Of a stretch of 64,000 nt of DNA, positions 14,854-26,478 are shown one piece after another; position 1 is the first letter of the stretch; every line of letters begins with the position of its first letter. Origin of the DNA: Chamaelirium japonicum. Taxonomy: Eukaryota > Streptophyta > Magnoliopsida > Liliales > Melanthiaceae. The notes beneath the pieces are model-generated. The model had not been told where the DNA came from, did not search any database, and was given only the letters and a program-made list of their open reading frames with translations. The position numbers and the translations under genes were made by a program. The stretch is from assembly GCA_947650365.1 (NCBI GenBank), contig CANTAL010000193.1, forward strand, positions 62,001-126,000. The letters are read 5' to 3'.

Positions 14854-15928
14854 CGATCCATTCTATTTCAATCGTCCGATCCATTCTAATTCATTCGCAT
14901 GAATGTATCCATTCTAACTCATTCGTACAATCCATTCTATTTCATTCGTACGATCCATTCTTACTCATTCGTATGATCCATTCTAATTCATTCGTATGAT
15001 CCATTCTAATTCATTCGTACGATCCATTCTAATTCATTCGCACGATCCATTCTAATTCATTCGCACGATCCATTCTAATTCATTCATACGATCCATTCTA
15101 ATTCATTCATCCGATCCATTCTAATTCATTCGCACGAATGTATCCATTCTAATTCATTCGCACGAATGTATCCATTCTAATTCATTCGTAAGATCCATTC
15201 TATTTCATTCGTACGATCCATTCTTACTCATTCGTATGATCCATTCAAATTCATTCGCACGATCCATTCTAATTCATTCGTACGATCCATTCTAATTCAT
15301 TCGTACGATCCATTCTAATTCATTCGTCCGATCCATTCTAATTCATTCGCACGAATGTATCCATTCTAATTCATTCGTACGATCCATTCTAATTCATTCG
15401 TACGATCCATTCTAATTCATTCGTAAGATCCATTCTAATTCATTCGTACGATCCATTCTAATTCATTCGTACGATCCATTCTAATTCATTCGCACGAATG
15501 TATCCATTCTAGTTCATTCGTACGATCCATTCTATTTCAATCGTACGATCCATTCTTACTCATTCGTATGATCCATTCTAATTCATTCGGACGAATGTAT
15601 CCATTCTAATTTATTCGTACGATCCATTCTAATTCATTCGTACGATCCATTCTAATTCATTCGTCCGATCCATTCTAATTCATTCGCACGAATGTATCCA
15701 TTCTAATTCATTCGTACGATCCATTCTAATTCATTCGTACGATCCATTCTAATTCATTCGTAAGATCCATTCTAATTCATTCGTACGATCCATTCTTATT
15801 CATTCGTACGATCCATTCTAATTCATTCGCACGAATGTATCCATTCTAGTTCATTCGTACGATCCATTCTAATTCATTCGTACGATCCATTCTAATTCAT
15901 TCGCACGATCCATTCTAATTCATTCGCA
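14854..15928 (-). repeat. Satellite block, minus direction
   Basis: Its right two thirds (about 15240-15928) copy 1293-1991. Units with GTCCGATCC, GTAAGATCC and TCTAGTTCATTC occur in the same order twice, at about 15325-15510 and 15660-15855. This indicates a local tandem duplication of about 340 bp inside the block. Confidence 0.86.
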
Positions 15929-17235
15929 TCGTGCGAATGAATTAGAATGGATCATACGAATGAGTAAGAATGGATCGTACGAATGAAATAGAATGGATTG
16001 TGTGAATGAATTAGAATGGATCGTACGAATGAATTAGAATGGGTCGTGTGAAAGAATTAGAATGGATTGTATGAATGAATTAGAATAGATCGTGCGAATG
16101 AACTAGAATGGATACATTCGTGCGAATGAATTAAAATGGATCGTACGAATGAATTAGAATGGATCGTACGAATGAATTAGAATGGATCTTACGAATGAAT
16201 TAGAATGGATTGTACGAATGAATTAGAATGGATCGTACGAATGAATTAGAATGGATACATTCGTGCGAATGAATTAGAATGGATTGGACGAATGAATTAG
16301 ATTGGATCGTACGAATGAATTAGAATGGAACAAATGAATGAATTAGAATGGATCGTACGAATAAATTAGAATGGATATATTCGTCCGAATGAATTAGAAT
16401 GGATCGTATGAATGAATTAGAATGGATCGTATGAATGAATTAGAATGGATCGTACGAATGAATTAGAATGGATACATTCGTACGAATGAATTAGAATGGA
16501 TCGTACGAATGAATTAGAATGGATATATTTGAACGAATAAATTAGAATGGATCATACGAATGAATTAGAATGGATCGTACGAATAAATTAGAATGGATAG
16601 TGCGAATGAATTTGAATCGATCGTACGAATGAATTAGAATGGATCGTACGAATGAATTAGAATGGATCATACGAATGAGTAAGAATGGATCGTACGAATG
16701 AATTAGAATGGATCGTACGAATGAATTAGAATGGATCGTACGAATAAATTAGAATGGATACATTCGTCCGAATGAATTAGAATGGATCATACGAAAGGAT
16801 TAGAATGGATCGTGTGAAAGAATTAGAATGGATTGTATGAATGAATCAGAATGGATCGTACGAATGAATTACAATGGATCGTACGAATGAACTAGAAAGG
16901 ATACATTCGTGCGAATGAATTAGAATGGATCGTACGAATGAATTAGAATAGATCGTACGAATGTATTAGAATTGATCGTACGAATGAATTAGAATGGATC
17001 GTATGAATGAATTAGAATGGTTACATTCATACGAATGAATTAGAATGGATCCTACGAATGAATTAGAATGGATCGTGTGAAAGAATTAGAATGGATTGTA
17101 TGAATGAATTAGAATGGATCGTACGAATGAATTAGAATGGATCGTACGAATGAACTAGAATGGATACATTCGTGCGAATGAATTAGAATGGATCGTACGA
17201 ATGAATTAGAATGGATCATACTAATGAATTAGAAT
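15240..17235. repeat. Segmental duplication, partner of 1300-3255
   Basis: It has the same block direction change and the same rare-variant order as 1300-3255. Small indels of whole monomers separate the two copies. Confidence 0.8.
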
Positions 17236-17243
17236 GGATCATA
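15929..17243 (+). repeat. Satellite block, plus direction, copy of 1992-3255
   Basis: Shared order with 1992-3255 includes GATCATACGAATGAGTAAG, GAACTAGAATGGATACATTC, the AACAAATGAATG variant, the GATATATTTGAACGAATA variant and GGTTACATTCATACG. It ends at GGATCATACGATCCATTC near 17243. Confidence 0.88.
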
Positions 17244-18662
17244 CGATCCATTCTAATCCATTCGTACGATCCATTCTAATTCATTCGTACGATCCATTCT
17301 AATTCATTCGTAAGATCCATTCTAATTCATTCGTACGATCCATTCTAATTTATTCGTACGATCTATTATAATTCCTTCGTACGAATGAATCAGAATGGAT
17401 ACATTTGTGCGAATGAATTAGAATGGATCATACGAATGAATTAGAATGGATCGTATGAATGAATTAGAATGGATCGTACGAATGAATTAGAATGGATCGT
17501 ACGAAGGAATTAGAATGGATCGTACGAATGAATTAGAATGGATCGTACGAATAAATTAAAATGGATATATTTGTCCGAATGAATTAGAATCGATCATACG
17601 AATGAGTAAGAATGGATCGTACGAATGAAATAGAATAAATTGTACGAATGTATTATAATGGATCCTACGAATGAATTAGAATGGATCGTGTGAAAGAATT
17701 AGAATGGATTGTATGAATGAATTAGAATGAATTCGTACGATCCATTCAAATTCATTCGCACGATCCATTCTAATTCATTCATACGATCCATTCTAATTCA
17801 TTCATACAAGCCATTCTAATTCTTTCACACGATCCATTCTAATTCATTCGTCTAATCCATTCTAATTCATTCGTACAATCTATTCTAATATATTCGTACG
17901 ATCCATTCTTACTCATTCGTATGATCCATTCTAATTCATTCAGACGAATGTATCCAATCTAATTTATTCGTATGATCCATTCTAATTCATTCGTACGATC
18001 CATTCTAATTCATTCGTACGATCCATTGTAATTCATTCGTCCGATCCATTCTAATTCATTCGCACAAATGTATCCATTCTAATTCATTCGTACGATCCAT
18101 TCTAATTCATTCGGACAAATGTATCCAATCTAATTTATTCGTATGATCCATTCTAATTCATTCGTACGATCCATTCTAATTCATTCGTACGATCCATTGT
18201 AATTCATTCGTCCGATCCATTCTAATTCATTCGCACAAATGTATCCATTCTAATTCATTCGTACGATCCATTCTAATTCATTCGTACGATCCATTCGAAT
18301 TCATTCGTACGATCCATTCTAATTCATTCGCACGAATGTATCCATTCTAGTTCATTCGTACGATCCATTCTAATTCATTCGTACGATCCATCGTACGATC
18401 CATTGTAATTCATTCATACAATCCATTTAGATTCATTCGCACAAATGTATCCATTAGAATGGATCGTACGTACGATCCTTTCTAATTCTTTCGTACGATC
18501 CATTCTAATTCATTGGCACGAATGTATCCCTTCTAGTTCATTCGTACGATCCATTCTAATTCATTCGTACGATCCATTCTAATTCATTTGCACGATCCAT
18601 TCTAATTCATTCGCACGATCCATTCTAATACATTCATACGATCCATTCTAATTCATTTGCAC
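17244..18662. repeat. Mostly minus satellite with a short plus block
   Basis: The blocks are - 17244-17380, + 17381-17732 and - 17733-18662. A single plus half-unit (CCATTAGAATGGATCGTACGTACG...) sits near 18452-18471 inside the last block. The turn near 17730 is GAATGAATTCGTACGATCC. Confidence 0.84.
17943..18284 (-). repeat. 171-bp local tandem duplication
   Basis: The string beginning GACGAATGTATCCAATC at 17943 recurs as GACAAATGTATCCAATC at 18114, 171 bp later. The following units match in order, including the rare GATCCATTGTAATTCATTC and GTCCGATCC variants. The near-identity suggests a recent duplication of about seven monomers. Confidence 0.8.
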
Positions 18663-19742
18663 GTGTGAATGAATTAGAATGGATCGTACGAATGAATTAG
18701 AATGGATACATTCGTGCGAATGAATTAGAATGGATCGTATGAATGAATTAGAATGGATCGTACGAATGAATTAGAATGGATCGTGCAAATGAATTAGAAT
18801 GGATCGTATGAATGAATTAGAATGGATCGTACGAATGAATTAGAATGGATCGTACGAATGAATTAGAATGGATCGTACGAAGGAATTAGAATGGATCGTA
18901 CGAATGAATTAGAATGGATCGTACGATTGAATTAGAATGGATCATACGAATGAGTAAGAATGGATCGTATGAATGAATTAGATTGGATCGTACGATCCAT
19001 TCTAATTCATTAGCATGGATCGTGCTAATGAATTAGAATTGAATATACGAATGAATTAGAATGGATCGTAGAATGGATCGTACGAATGAATTAGAATGGA
19101 TCGTGCGAATGAATTAGAATGGATCGTACGAATGAATTAGAATGGATCATACGAATGAACAAGAATGGATACATTCGTGCGAATGAATTAGAATAGATCG
19201 TACGAATGAATTAGAATGGATCCTACGAATGAATCGTACGAATGAATTAGAATGGATCGTGTGAAAGAATTAGAATGGATTGTAGGAATGACTTAGAATA
19301 GATCATATGAATGAATGAGAATGGATCGTACGAATGAATTAGAATGGATCGTACGAATGAACTAGAATGGATACATTCATGATCATACAAATGAATTAGA
19401 ATGGATATATTCGTGCAAATGAATTAGAATGGATCGTATGAATGTATTAGAATGGATCGTATGAGTGAATTAGAATGGATCGTACGAATGAATTTGAATG
19501 GATCATATTAATGAATTAGAATGGATCTTACGAATGAATTAGAATGGATACATTCGTGCGAATAAATTAGAATGGATTGTATGAATGAATTAGAATGGAT
19601 CGTACGAATGAATTAGAATGGATCGTATGAATGAATTAGAATAGATTGCCGAATGAATTAGAATGGATCGTACGAATGAATTAGAATGGATCGTACGAAT
19701 GAATTAGAATGGATCGTACGAATGAATTAGAATGGATCGTAC
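18663..19742 (+). repeat. Satellite block, plus direction, with one-unit flip
   Basis: A single minus unit is set between two palindromic turns: TGGATCGTACGATCCA at 18984-18999 and TAGCATGGATCGTGCTA near 19010-19026. It is followed by GAATTGAATATACG and a shortened GGATCGTAGAATGGATCG unit, as near 700 and 27125. Confidence 0.86.
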
Positions 19743-20523
19743 GTTCTAATTCATTCATACAATACATTCTAATTCTTTCACACGATCCAATCTAATTCAT
19801 TCGAAAAATCCATTCTAATTCATTCGTGCAATCCATTCTAATTCTTTCACACGATCCATTCTAATTCATTCGTACGATCCATTCTAATTCATTCGCATGA
19901 TCCATTCTAATTCATTCATAGGATCCATTCTAATTCATTCAAACGATCTATTTTAATTCTTTCGCACGAATGTATCTATTCTAATTCATTCGCACGAATG
20001 TATCCATTCTAATTCATTCGTACGATCCATTCTAATTCATTCGTAGGATCCATTCTAATTCCTTCGTACGATCTATTCTAATTCATTCGTACAATCTATT
20101 CTATTCCATTCTAATTCATTAGCACGATCCATTCGAATTCATTCGCACGATCCATTCTAATTCATTCGTACGATCCATTCTAATTTATTCATACGATCCA
20201 TTCTAATTCATTCGTACGATCCATTCTAATTCATTCGTATATTCCATTCTAATTCATTCGTACGATCTATTCTATTTCATTCGTACGATCCATTCTTACT
20301 CATTCGTATGATCCATTCTAATTCATTCGGACGAATGTATCCATTCTAATTTATTCGTACGATCCATTTTACTCATTCGTACGATCCATTCTAATTCATT
20401 CGTACGATCCATTCTAATTCATTCGTACGATCCATTCTAATTCATTCGTACGATCCATTCTAATTCATTCGCACAATCTATTCTAATTCATTCGTACGAT
20501 CCATTCTAATTCATTCGTACGAT
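19743..20523 (-). repeat. Satellite block, minus direction
   Basis: Minus units with the CATACAATAC / CTTTCACACGATCC string at the left and a TATATTCCATTC-type unit near 20230. The right turn is CGTACGATCGTACGAAT near 20518-20532, the first of several such turns. Confidence 0.86.
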
Positions 20524-21349
20524 CGTACGAATGAATTAAAATGGATTGTACGAAATGAATTAGAATGGATTGTATGAATGAATTAGAATGGATACATTCG
20601 TGCGAATGAATTAGAATGGATCATACGAATGAGTAAGAATGGATCGTACGAATGAAATAGAATGGATTGTACGAATGAATTAGAATGGATCGTACAAATG
20701 AATTAGAATGGATCGTACGAATGAATTAGAATGGATCATACGAATGAGTAAGAATGGATCGTACAAATGAAATAGAATGGATTATACGAATGAATTAGAA
20801 TGGATCGTACGAATGAATTAGAATGGATCGTGTGAAAGAATTAGAATGCATTGTATGAATGAATTAGAATGGATCGTATGAATGAATTAGAATGGATCGT
20901 GCGAATGAATTCTAAAGGATCGCATGATCCATTCGAATAGAATGGATCGTATGAATGAATTAGAATGGATCGGGCGAATGAATTAGAATGGATTGTAGGA
21001 ATGAATTAGAATGGATCGTATGAATGAATTAGAATGGATCGTATGAATGAATTAGAATGGATCGTGCGAATGAATTAGAATGGATCGTACAAATGAATTA
21101 GAATGGATCATACGAATGAATTAGAATGGATTGTACGAATGAATTAGAATGGATTGTGTGAATGAATTACAATGGATCGTATGAATGAATAAGAATGGAT
21201 CGTACGAATGAATTAGAATGGATCGTGCGAATGAATTAGCATGAATCATACGAATGTATTAGAATGGATCGTACGAATGAATTAGAATGGATCATACGAA
21301 TGAATTAGAATGGATCTTACGAATGAATTAGAATGGATCGTACGAATGC
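20524..21349 (+). repeat. Satellite block, plus direction
   Basis: It contains the marker GATCGCATGATCCATTCG (20919-20936), a short minus flip that recurs near 53215 and 58225 in the 5-kb repeat. Variant order over about 20524-21120 also resembles 52817-53400 and 57829-58440. Confidence 0.84.
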
Positions 21350-21780
21350 ACGATCCATGCTAATTCATTCGTTCGATCAATTCTAATTCATTAGCACGAT
21401 CCATTCTAATTCATTCGTACGATCCATTCTAATTAATTCGCACGATCCATTCTAATTCATTCGTACGATCCATTCTAATTCTTTCACACGATCCATTCTA
21501 ATTCATTCGTACGATCCATTCTAATTCATTCGTACGATCTATTCTAATTCATTCGTACGATCCATTCTAATTCATTCGTACGATCCATTCTTATTCCTTC
21601 GTACGATCCATTCTAATTCATTCATACAATCCATTCTAATTCTTTCACACGATCCATTCTAATTCATTCGTACGATCCATTCTAATTCATTCGTGCAATC
21701 CATTCTATTTCATTCGTACGATCCATTCTTACTCATTCGTACGATCCATTCTAATTCATTCACACGAATGTATCCATTCG
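21350..21780 (-). repeat. Satellite block, minus direction
   Basis: About 430 bp of minus units. The left joint cuts inside a unit (GAATGCACGATCCATGC). The right joint is ATCCATTCGTATGAATGAAT. Confidence 0.85.
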
Positions 21781-24700
21781 TATGAATGAATTAGAATAGA
21801 TTGCACGAATGAATTAGAATGGATCGTATGAATGAATTAGAATGGATCGTATGAATGAATTAGAATGGATCGTACGAATGAATTAGAATGGATCGTGCGA
21901 ATGAATTAGATTGGATCGTACGAATGAATTAGAATGGATCGTACGAATGAACTAGAATGGATACATTCGTGCGAATGAATTAGAATGGATCGTACGAATG
22001 AATTAGAATGGATCGTACGAATGAATTAGAATGGATCATACGAATGAATTAGAATGGATGATACGAATGAGTAAGAATGGATCGTACGAATGAAATATAA
22101 TGGATTGTACGAATGAATTAGAATGGATCGTACGAATGAATTAGAATGGATCGTGTGAAAGAATTAGAATGGATTGTATGAATGAATTAGAATGGATCAT
22201 ATGAATGAATTAGAATGGATCGTGTGAATGAATTCGAATGGATCGTACGAATGAATTAGAATGGATCGTACGAATGAATTAGAATGGATACATTCGTGCG
22301 AATGAATTAGAATGGATACATTCGTGCGAATGAATTAGAATAGATCGTATGAATGAATTAGAATGGATCCTATGAATGAATTAGAATGGATCGTGCGAAT
22401 GAATTAGAATGGATCGTACGAATGAATTAGAATGGATCGAGCTAATGAATTAGAATTGATCGAATGATTGAATTAGCATGGATCGTGCTAATGAATTAGA
22501 ATGGAACGTACGAATGAATTAGAATGGATCGTGTGGGATACATTCGTGCGAATGAATTAGAATTGATCGTACGAATGAATTAGAATGGATCGTGCGAATG
22601 AATTAGAATGGATCGTACGAATGAATTAGAATGGATCATACGAATGAACTAGAATGGATACATTCGTGCGAATGAATTAGAATGGATCGTACGAATGAAT
22701 TAGAATGGATCGTACGTACGATCCATTCTAATGGATACATTTGTGCGAATGAATCTAAATGGATTGTATGAATGAATTACAATGGATCGTACGAATGAAT
22801 TAGAATGGATCGTACGAATGAATTAGAATGGATCAAATGAATGAATTAGAATGGTTACATTCATGCGAATGAATTAGAATGGATCGTACGAATGGATTAG
22901 AATGGATCGTACGAATGGATTAGAATGGATACATTCGTGCGAATGAATTAGAATGGATCATACGAATGAGTAAGAATGGATCGTACGAATGAAATAGAAT
23001 GGATTGTACGAATGAATTAGAATGGATCGTGCGAATGAATTTGAATGGATCGTACGAATGAATTAGAATGGATCGTGCTAATGAATTAGAATTGATCGTA
23101 CGAATGAAATAGAATGGATTGTACGAATGATTTACAATGGATCGTATGAATGAATTAGAATGGATCGTACGAATGATTTAGAATGGATACATTCGTGCGA
23201 ATGAATTAGAATGGATCATAAGAATGAGTAAGAATGGATCGTACTAATAAAATAGAATGGATTGTACGAATGAATTAGAATGGATTCGTATGAATGAATT
23301 AGAATGGATACATTCGTGCGAATGAATTAGAATGGATCGTACCAATGAGTAAGAATGGATCGTACGAATGAAATAGAATGGATTGTGCGAATGAATTAGA
23401 ATGGATCGTACGAATGAATTAGAATGGATCGTACGAATGAATTAGAATGGATCATACGAATTAATTAGAATGGATCATACGAATGAATTAGAATGGATCG
23501 TATGAATGAATTAGAATGGATCGTGCGAATGAATTAGAATGGATCGTACGGATAAATTAGAATGGATACATTTGTGCGAATGAATTAGAATGGATCGTAC
23601 GAATGGATTAGAATGGATACATGAATGTATTAGAATGGATCGTATGAGTGAATTAGAATGGATCATACGAATTAATTAGAATGGATCATACGAATGAATT
23701 AGAATGGATCGTACGAATGAATTAGAATGGATCGTACGAATGAATTAGAATGGATACATTCGTGTGAATGAATTAGAATGGATTGTGCGGATGAATAAGA
23801 ACATATCGTGCGAATGAATTAGAATGGATCGTGTGAATGAATTAGAATGGATCGTACGAATGAATTAGAATGGATCGTGTGAAAGAATTAGAATAGATCT
23901 TACGAATGAATTAGAATGGATCGTACGAATGAATTAGAATGGATCGTACGAATGAATTAGACTGGATCGTAGGAATGAATTAGAATAGATCGTACGAATG
24001 AATTAGAATGGATCGTACGAAGGAATTAGAATGGATCGTACGAATGAATTAGAATGGATATATTCGTGCAAATGAATTAGAATGGATCGTATGAATGTAT
24101 TAGAATGAATCGTATGAGTGAATTAGAATGGATCGTACGAATGAATTAGAATTGATCGTATGAATGAATTAGAACTGATCGTACGAATGAATTAGAATGG
24201 ATCGTACGAATGAATTAGAATGGATACATTTGTGCGAATGAATTAGAATGGATCGTACGAATCAATTAGAATGGAACGTATGAATGAATTAGAATGGATA
24301 CATTCGTGCGAATGAATTAGAATGGATCGTGCGAATCCATTAGACTGGATCGTGCGAATGAATAAGAATGGATCATACGAATGAATTAGAATGGATCGTA
24401 CGAATGAATTAGAATGGATACATTCGTGCGAATAAATTAGAATGGATCGTACCAATGAGTAAGAATGGATCGTACGAATGAATAGAATGGAATGAATTAG
24501 AATGGATCGTGCGAATGAATTAGAATGGATCGTACGAAGGAATTAGAATGGATCGTGCGAATGAATTAGAATGGATCGTACGAATGAATTAGAATGGATC
24601 ATACCAATGAGTAAGAATGGATCGTACGAATGAATTAGAATGGATCGTATGAATGAATTAGAATGGATCGTACGAATGAATTAGAATGGATCGTGCGAAT

Positions 24701-25834
24701 GAATTAGAATGGATCGTACGAATGAATTAGAATGGATCGTACGAATGAACTAGAATGGATACATTCGTGTGAATGAATTAGAATGGATCGTACGAATGAA
24801 TTAGAATGGATACATTCGTGCGAATGAATTAAAATGGATTGTGCGAATGAATAAGAACAGATCGTGCGAATAAATTAGAATGGATCGTACGAATGAATTA
24901 GAATGGATCGTACGAATGAATTAGAATGGATCGTACGAATGAATTAGAATGGATACATTCATGCGAATGAATTAGAATGGATCGGACGAATGAATTAGAA
25001 TGGATCGTACGAATGAATTAGAATGGATCAAATGAATGAATTAGAATGGTTACATTCATGCGAATGAATTAGAATGGATCGTACGAATGGATTAGAATGG
25101 ATCGTACGAATGGATTAGAATGGATCGTACGAATGGATTAGAATGGATACATTCGAGCGAATGAATTAGAACGGATCGTATGAATGAATTAGAATGGATC
25201 GTACGAATGGATTAGAATGGATCCTACGAATGGATTAGAATGGATACCTTTGTGATCGGACGAATGAATTAGAATGGAACGTACGAATGAATTGGAATGG
25301 ATCGTACGAATGAATTAGAATGGATTGTATGAATGAATTAGAATGGATCGTACGAATGAATTAGAATGGATCGTACGAATGAACTAGAATGGATCGTACG
25401 AATGAATTAGAATGAATCGTACGAATAAATTAGAATGGATACATTCGTCCGAATGAATTTGAATGGATCATACGAATGAGTAAGAATGGATCGTACAAAT
25501 GAAATAGAATAGATTGTACGAATGAATTAGAATGGATCCTACGAATGAATTAGAATAGATCGTGTGAAAGAATTAGAATGGATCGTACGAATGAATTAGA
25601 ATGGATCGTGCGAATGAATTAGAATGGATCGTACGAATGAATTAAAATGGATACATTTGTGCGAATGAATTAGAATGGATCGTGCGAATGAATTAGAATG
25701 GATCGTATGAATGAATTAGAATGGATCGTACGAATGAATTAGAATGGATCGTGCGAATGAATTAGAATGGATCGTACAAATGAATTAGAATGAATCGTGT
25801 GAAAGAATTAGAATAGATCATACGAATGAATTAG
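21781..25834 (+). repeat. Longest plus satellite block, left of the island
   Basis: With 26471-29456 this is the longest one-direction tract in the window, about 7.7 kb. The only flips are single minus units near 22714-22731 and 27079-27105. The tag GAATCCATTAGACTGG lies near 24335. The tract is interrupted by the GC-rich island. Confidence 0.9.
25827..25834 (+). repeat. Left copy of 8-bp direct repeat flanking the island
   Basis: TGAATTAG is the last satellite sequence before the island and recurs at 26471-26478 directly after it. It could be a target-site duplication, but every monomer contains this octamer, so the evidence is weak. Confidence 0.45.
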
Positions 25835-26470
25835 GAGTCCGTCCACTCGGGCTCCGAGTCCAAGCCTGCCTCCTCCAGCGCTTTTCGCTGCAGCTCTGTC
25901 TGGGCATTCGAAGGCGTGGGCCTCGCGCGCTTGGCTTTCTTCTTCCCGCGGGCCTCCATCTCCGGCGTCAGCACTGCTACACGGAGAGGGATGGTCAGAT
26001 CGCCGGGGAAGTTGCCCATTAAAATCTAAGCCATCCCGGATTCGACTTCCGCCATGGTTAGCGGGAGGTCGACGTTAGGGTCGTCGGGCTCGACCATTTG
26101 AATCTTGTGGTGAACAATGGGAAGTGGGGCAGGTGGCTGACCTGGGCCGGCGTCCGGGCGAGGAGGTGGTGGAGGCGCGGAGTCCGCTTCCTGGCGTAGC
26201 ATCTCGATCGTGTCGGTGTCGTTGAGGCGGATGGGCTAAGCCCGCCTCCGGATCGTCTTCTTGCGGGGGTTGCCTCCCGAACTCCCCGCCCCCTTGCTGG
26301 CCCCTTTGGAGGGAGGAGGGACGTTCTGCATCGGCGGAATAGCGCCGATCTCCTCCTCCTTCTTTCGGACGATCTTCTGCTTCAGCAGAATAGCGCCGGT
26401 CTTCCCGTCCTTCAGCTGGAAGGTGAAGTCGGGAGCAGTGATCTTCTCCGGAGTCCGCCCCCCGAGGTAG
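25835..26470 (-). pseudogene. GC-rich broken coding fragment of unknown origin
   Basis: This is the only non-satellite DNA in the window. It is visibly GC-rich, in contrast to the AT-rich repeat. On the minus strand one reading phase covers nearly the whole island with about two breaks, and its third codon positions are mostly G or C, as in real coding sequence. From its 5' side the visible features are: a lysine- and glutamate-rich stretch near 26340-26430; a glycine/serine and then basic stretch (NPRKKTIRRR) near 26240-26290; a proline-rich run at about 26152-26178; a basic patch GKKKAKRAR at 25921-25947; and an acidic tail ending in EPEWTDS. The final stop is supplied by satellite sequence, so the true C-terminus is missing. 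The N-terminus is missing too. I recognise no domain. Low complexity with charged and proline-rich parts would suit a nucleic-acid-binding or gag-like protein, or a disordered host protein; I cannot decide. I treat it as a fossil. No terminal inverted repeats were seen. Confidence 0.6.
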
Positions 26471-26478
26471 TGAATTAG
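26471..26478 (+). repeat. Right copy of 8-bp direct repeat flanking the island
   Basis: TGAATTAG is the first satellite sequence after the island. Removing the island with this copy joins 25834 to 26479 and gives a normal monomer (GAATGAATTAG then AATGGATCGTAC). Confidence 0.45.

Larger units (their letters stand above)
1..25834. repeat. 23/28-bp satellite array, left part
   Basis: This is a continuous tandem array. The basic unit reads GAATGAATTA then GAATGGATCGTAC (23 bp). A longer unit has GAATGGATACATTCGTGC as its second half (28 bp). Both forms are intermixed with no fixed alternation. The direction of the unit flips repeatedly, and the individual blocks are listed separately. Identity between neighbouring units is high, with most differences at the two CpGs. 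No open frame here looks like a gene: the longest are minus-strand translations of the repeat rich in SILIHSYDPF-like peptides. The array runs off the left edge of the window. Confidence 0.97.

Noticed and set aside
24243-24455. Minus-strand open frame of 70 codons with SILIHSYDPF repeats
   Set aside because: Satellite translation of the same kind; it begins and ends within ordinary repeat units.
26261-26470. Plus-strand open frame of 69 codons in the island
   Set aside because: It lies opposite the GC-rich minus-strand phase. Its codon use looks like an antisense shadow, and its stop falls exactly at the island edge.
25835-26470. DNA transposon with 8-bp target duplication
   Set aside because: The ends show no terminal inverted repeats, and the flanking octamer is present in every monomer. 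Kept only as a weak possibility.
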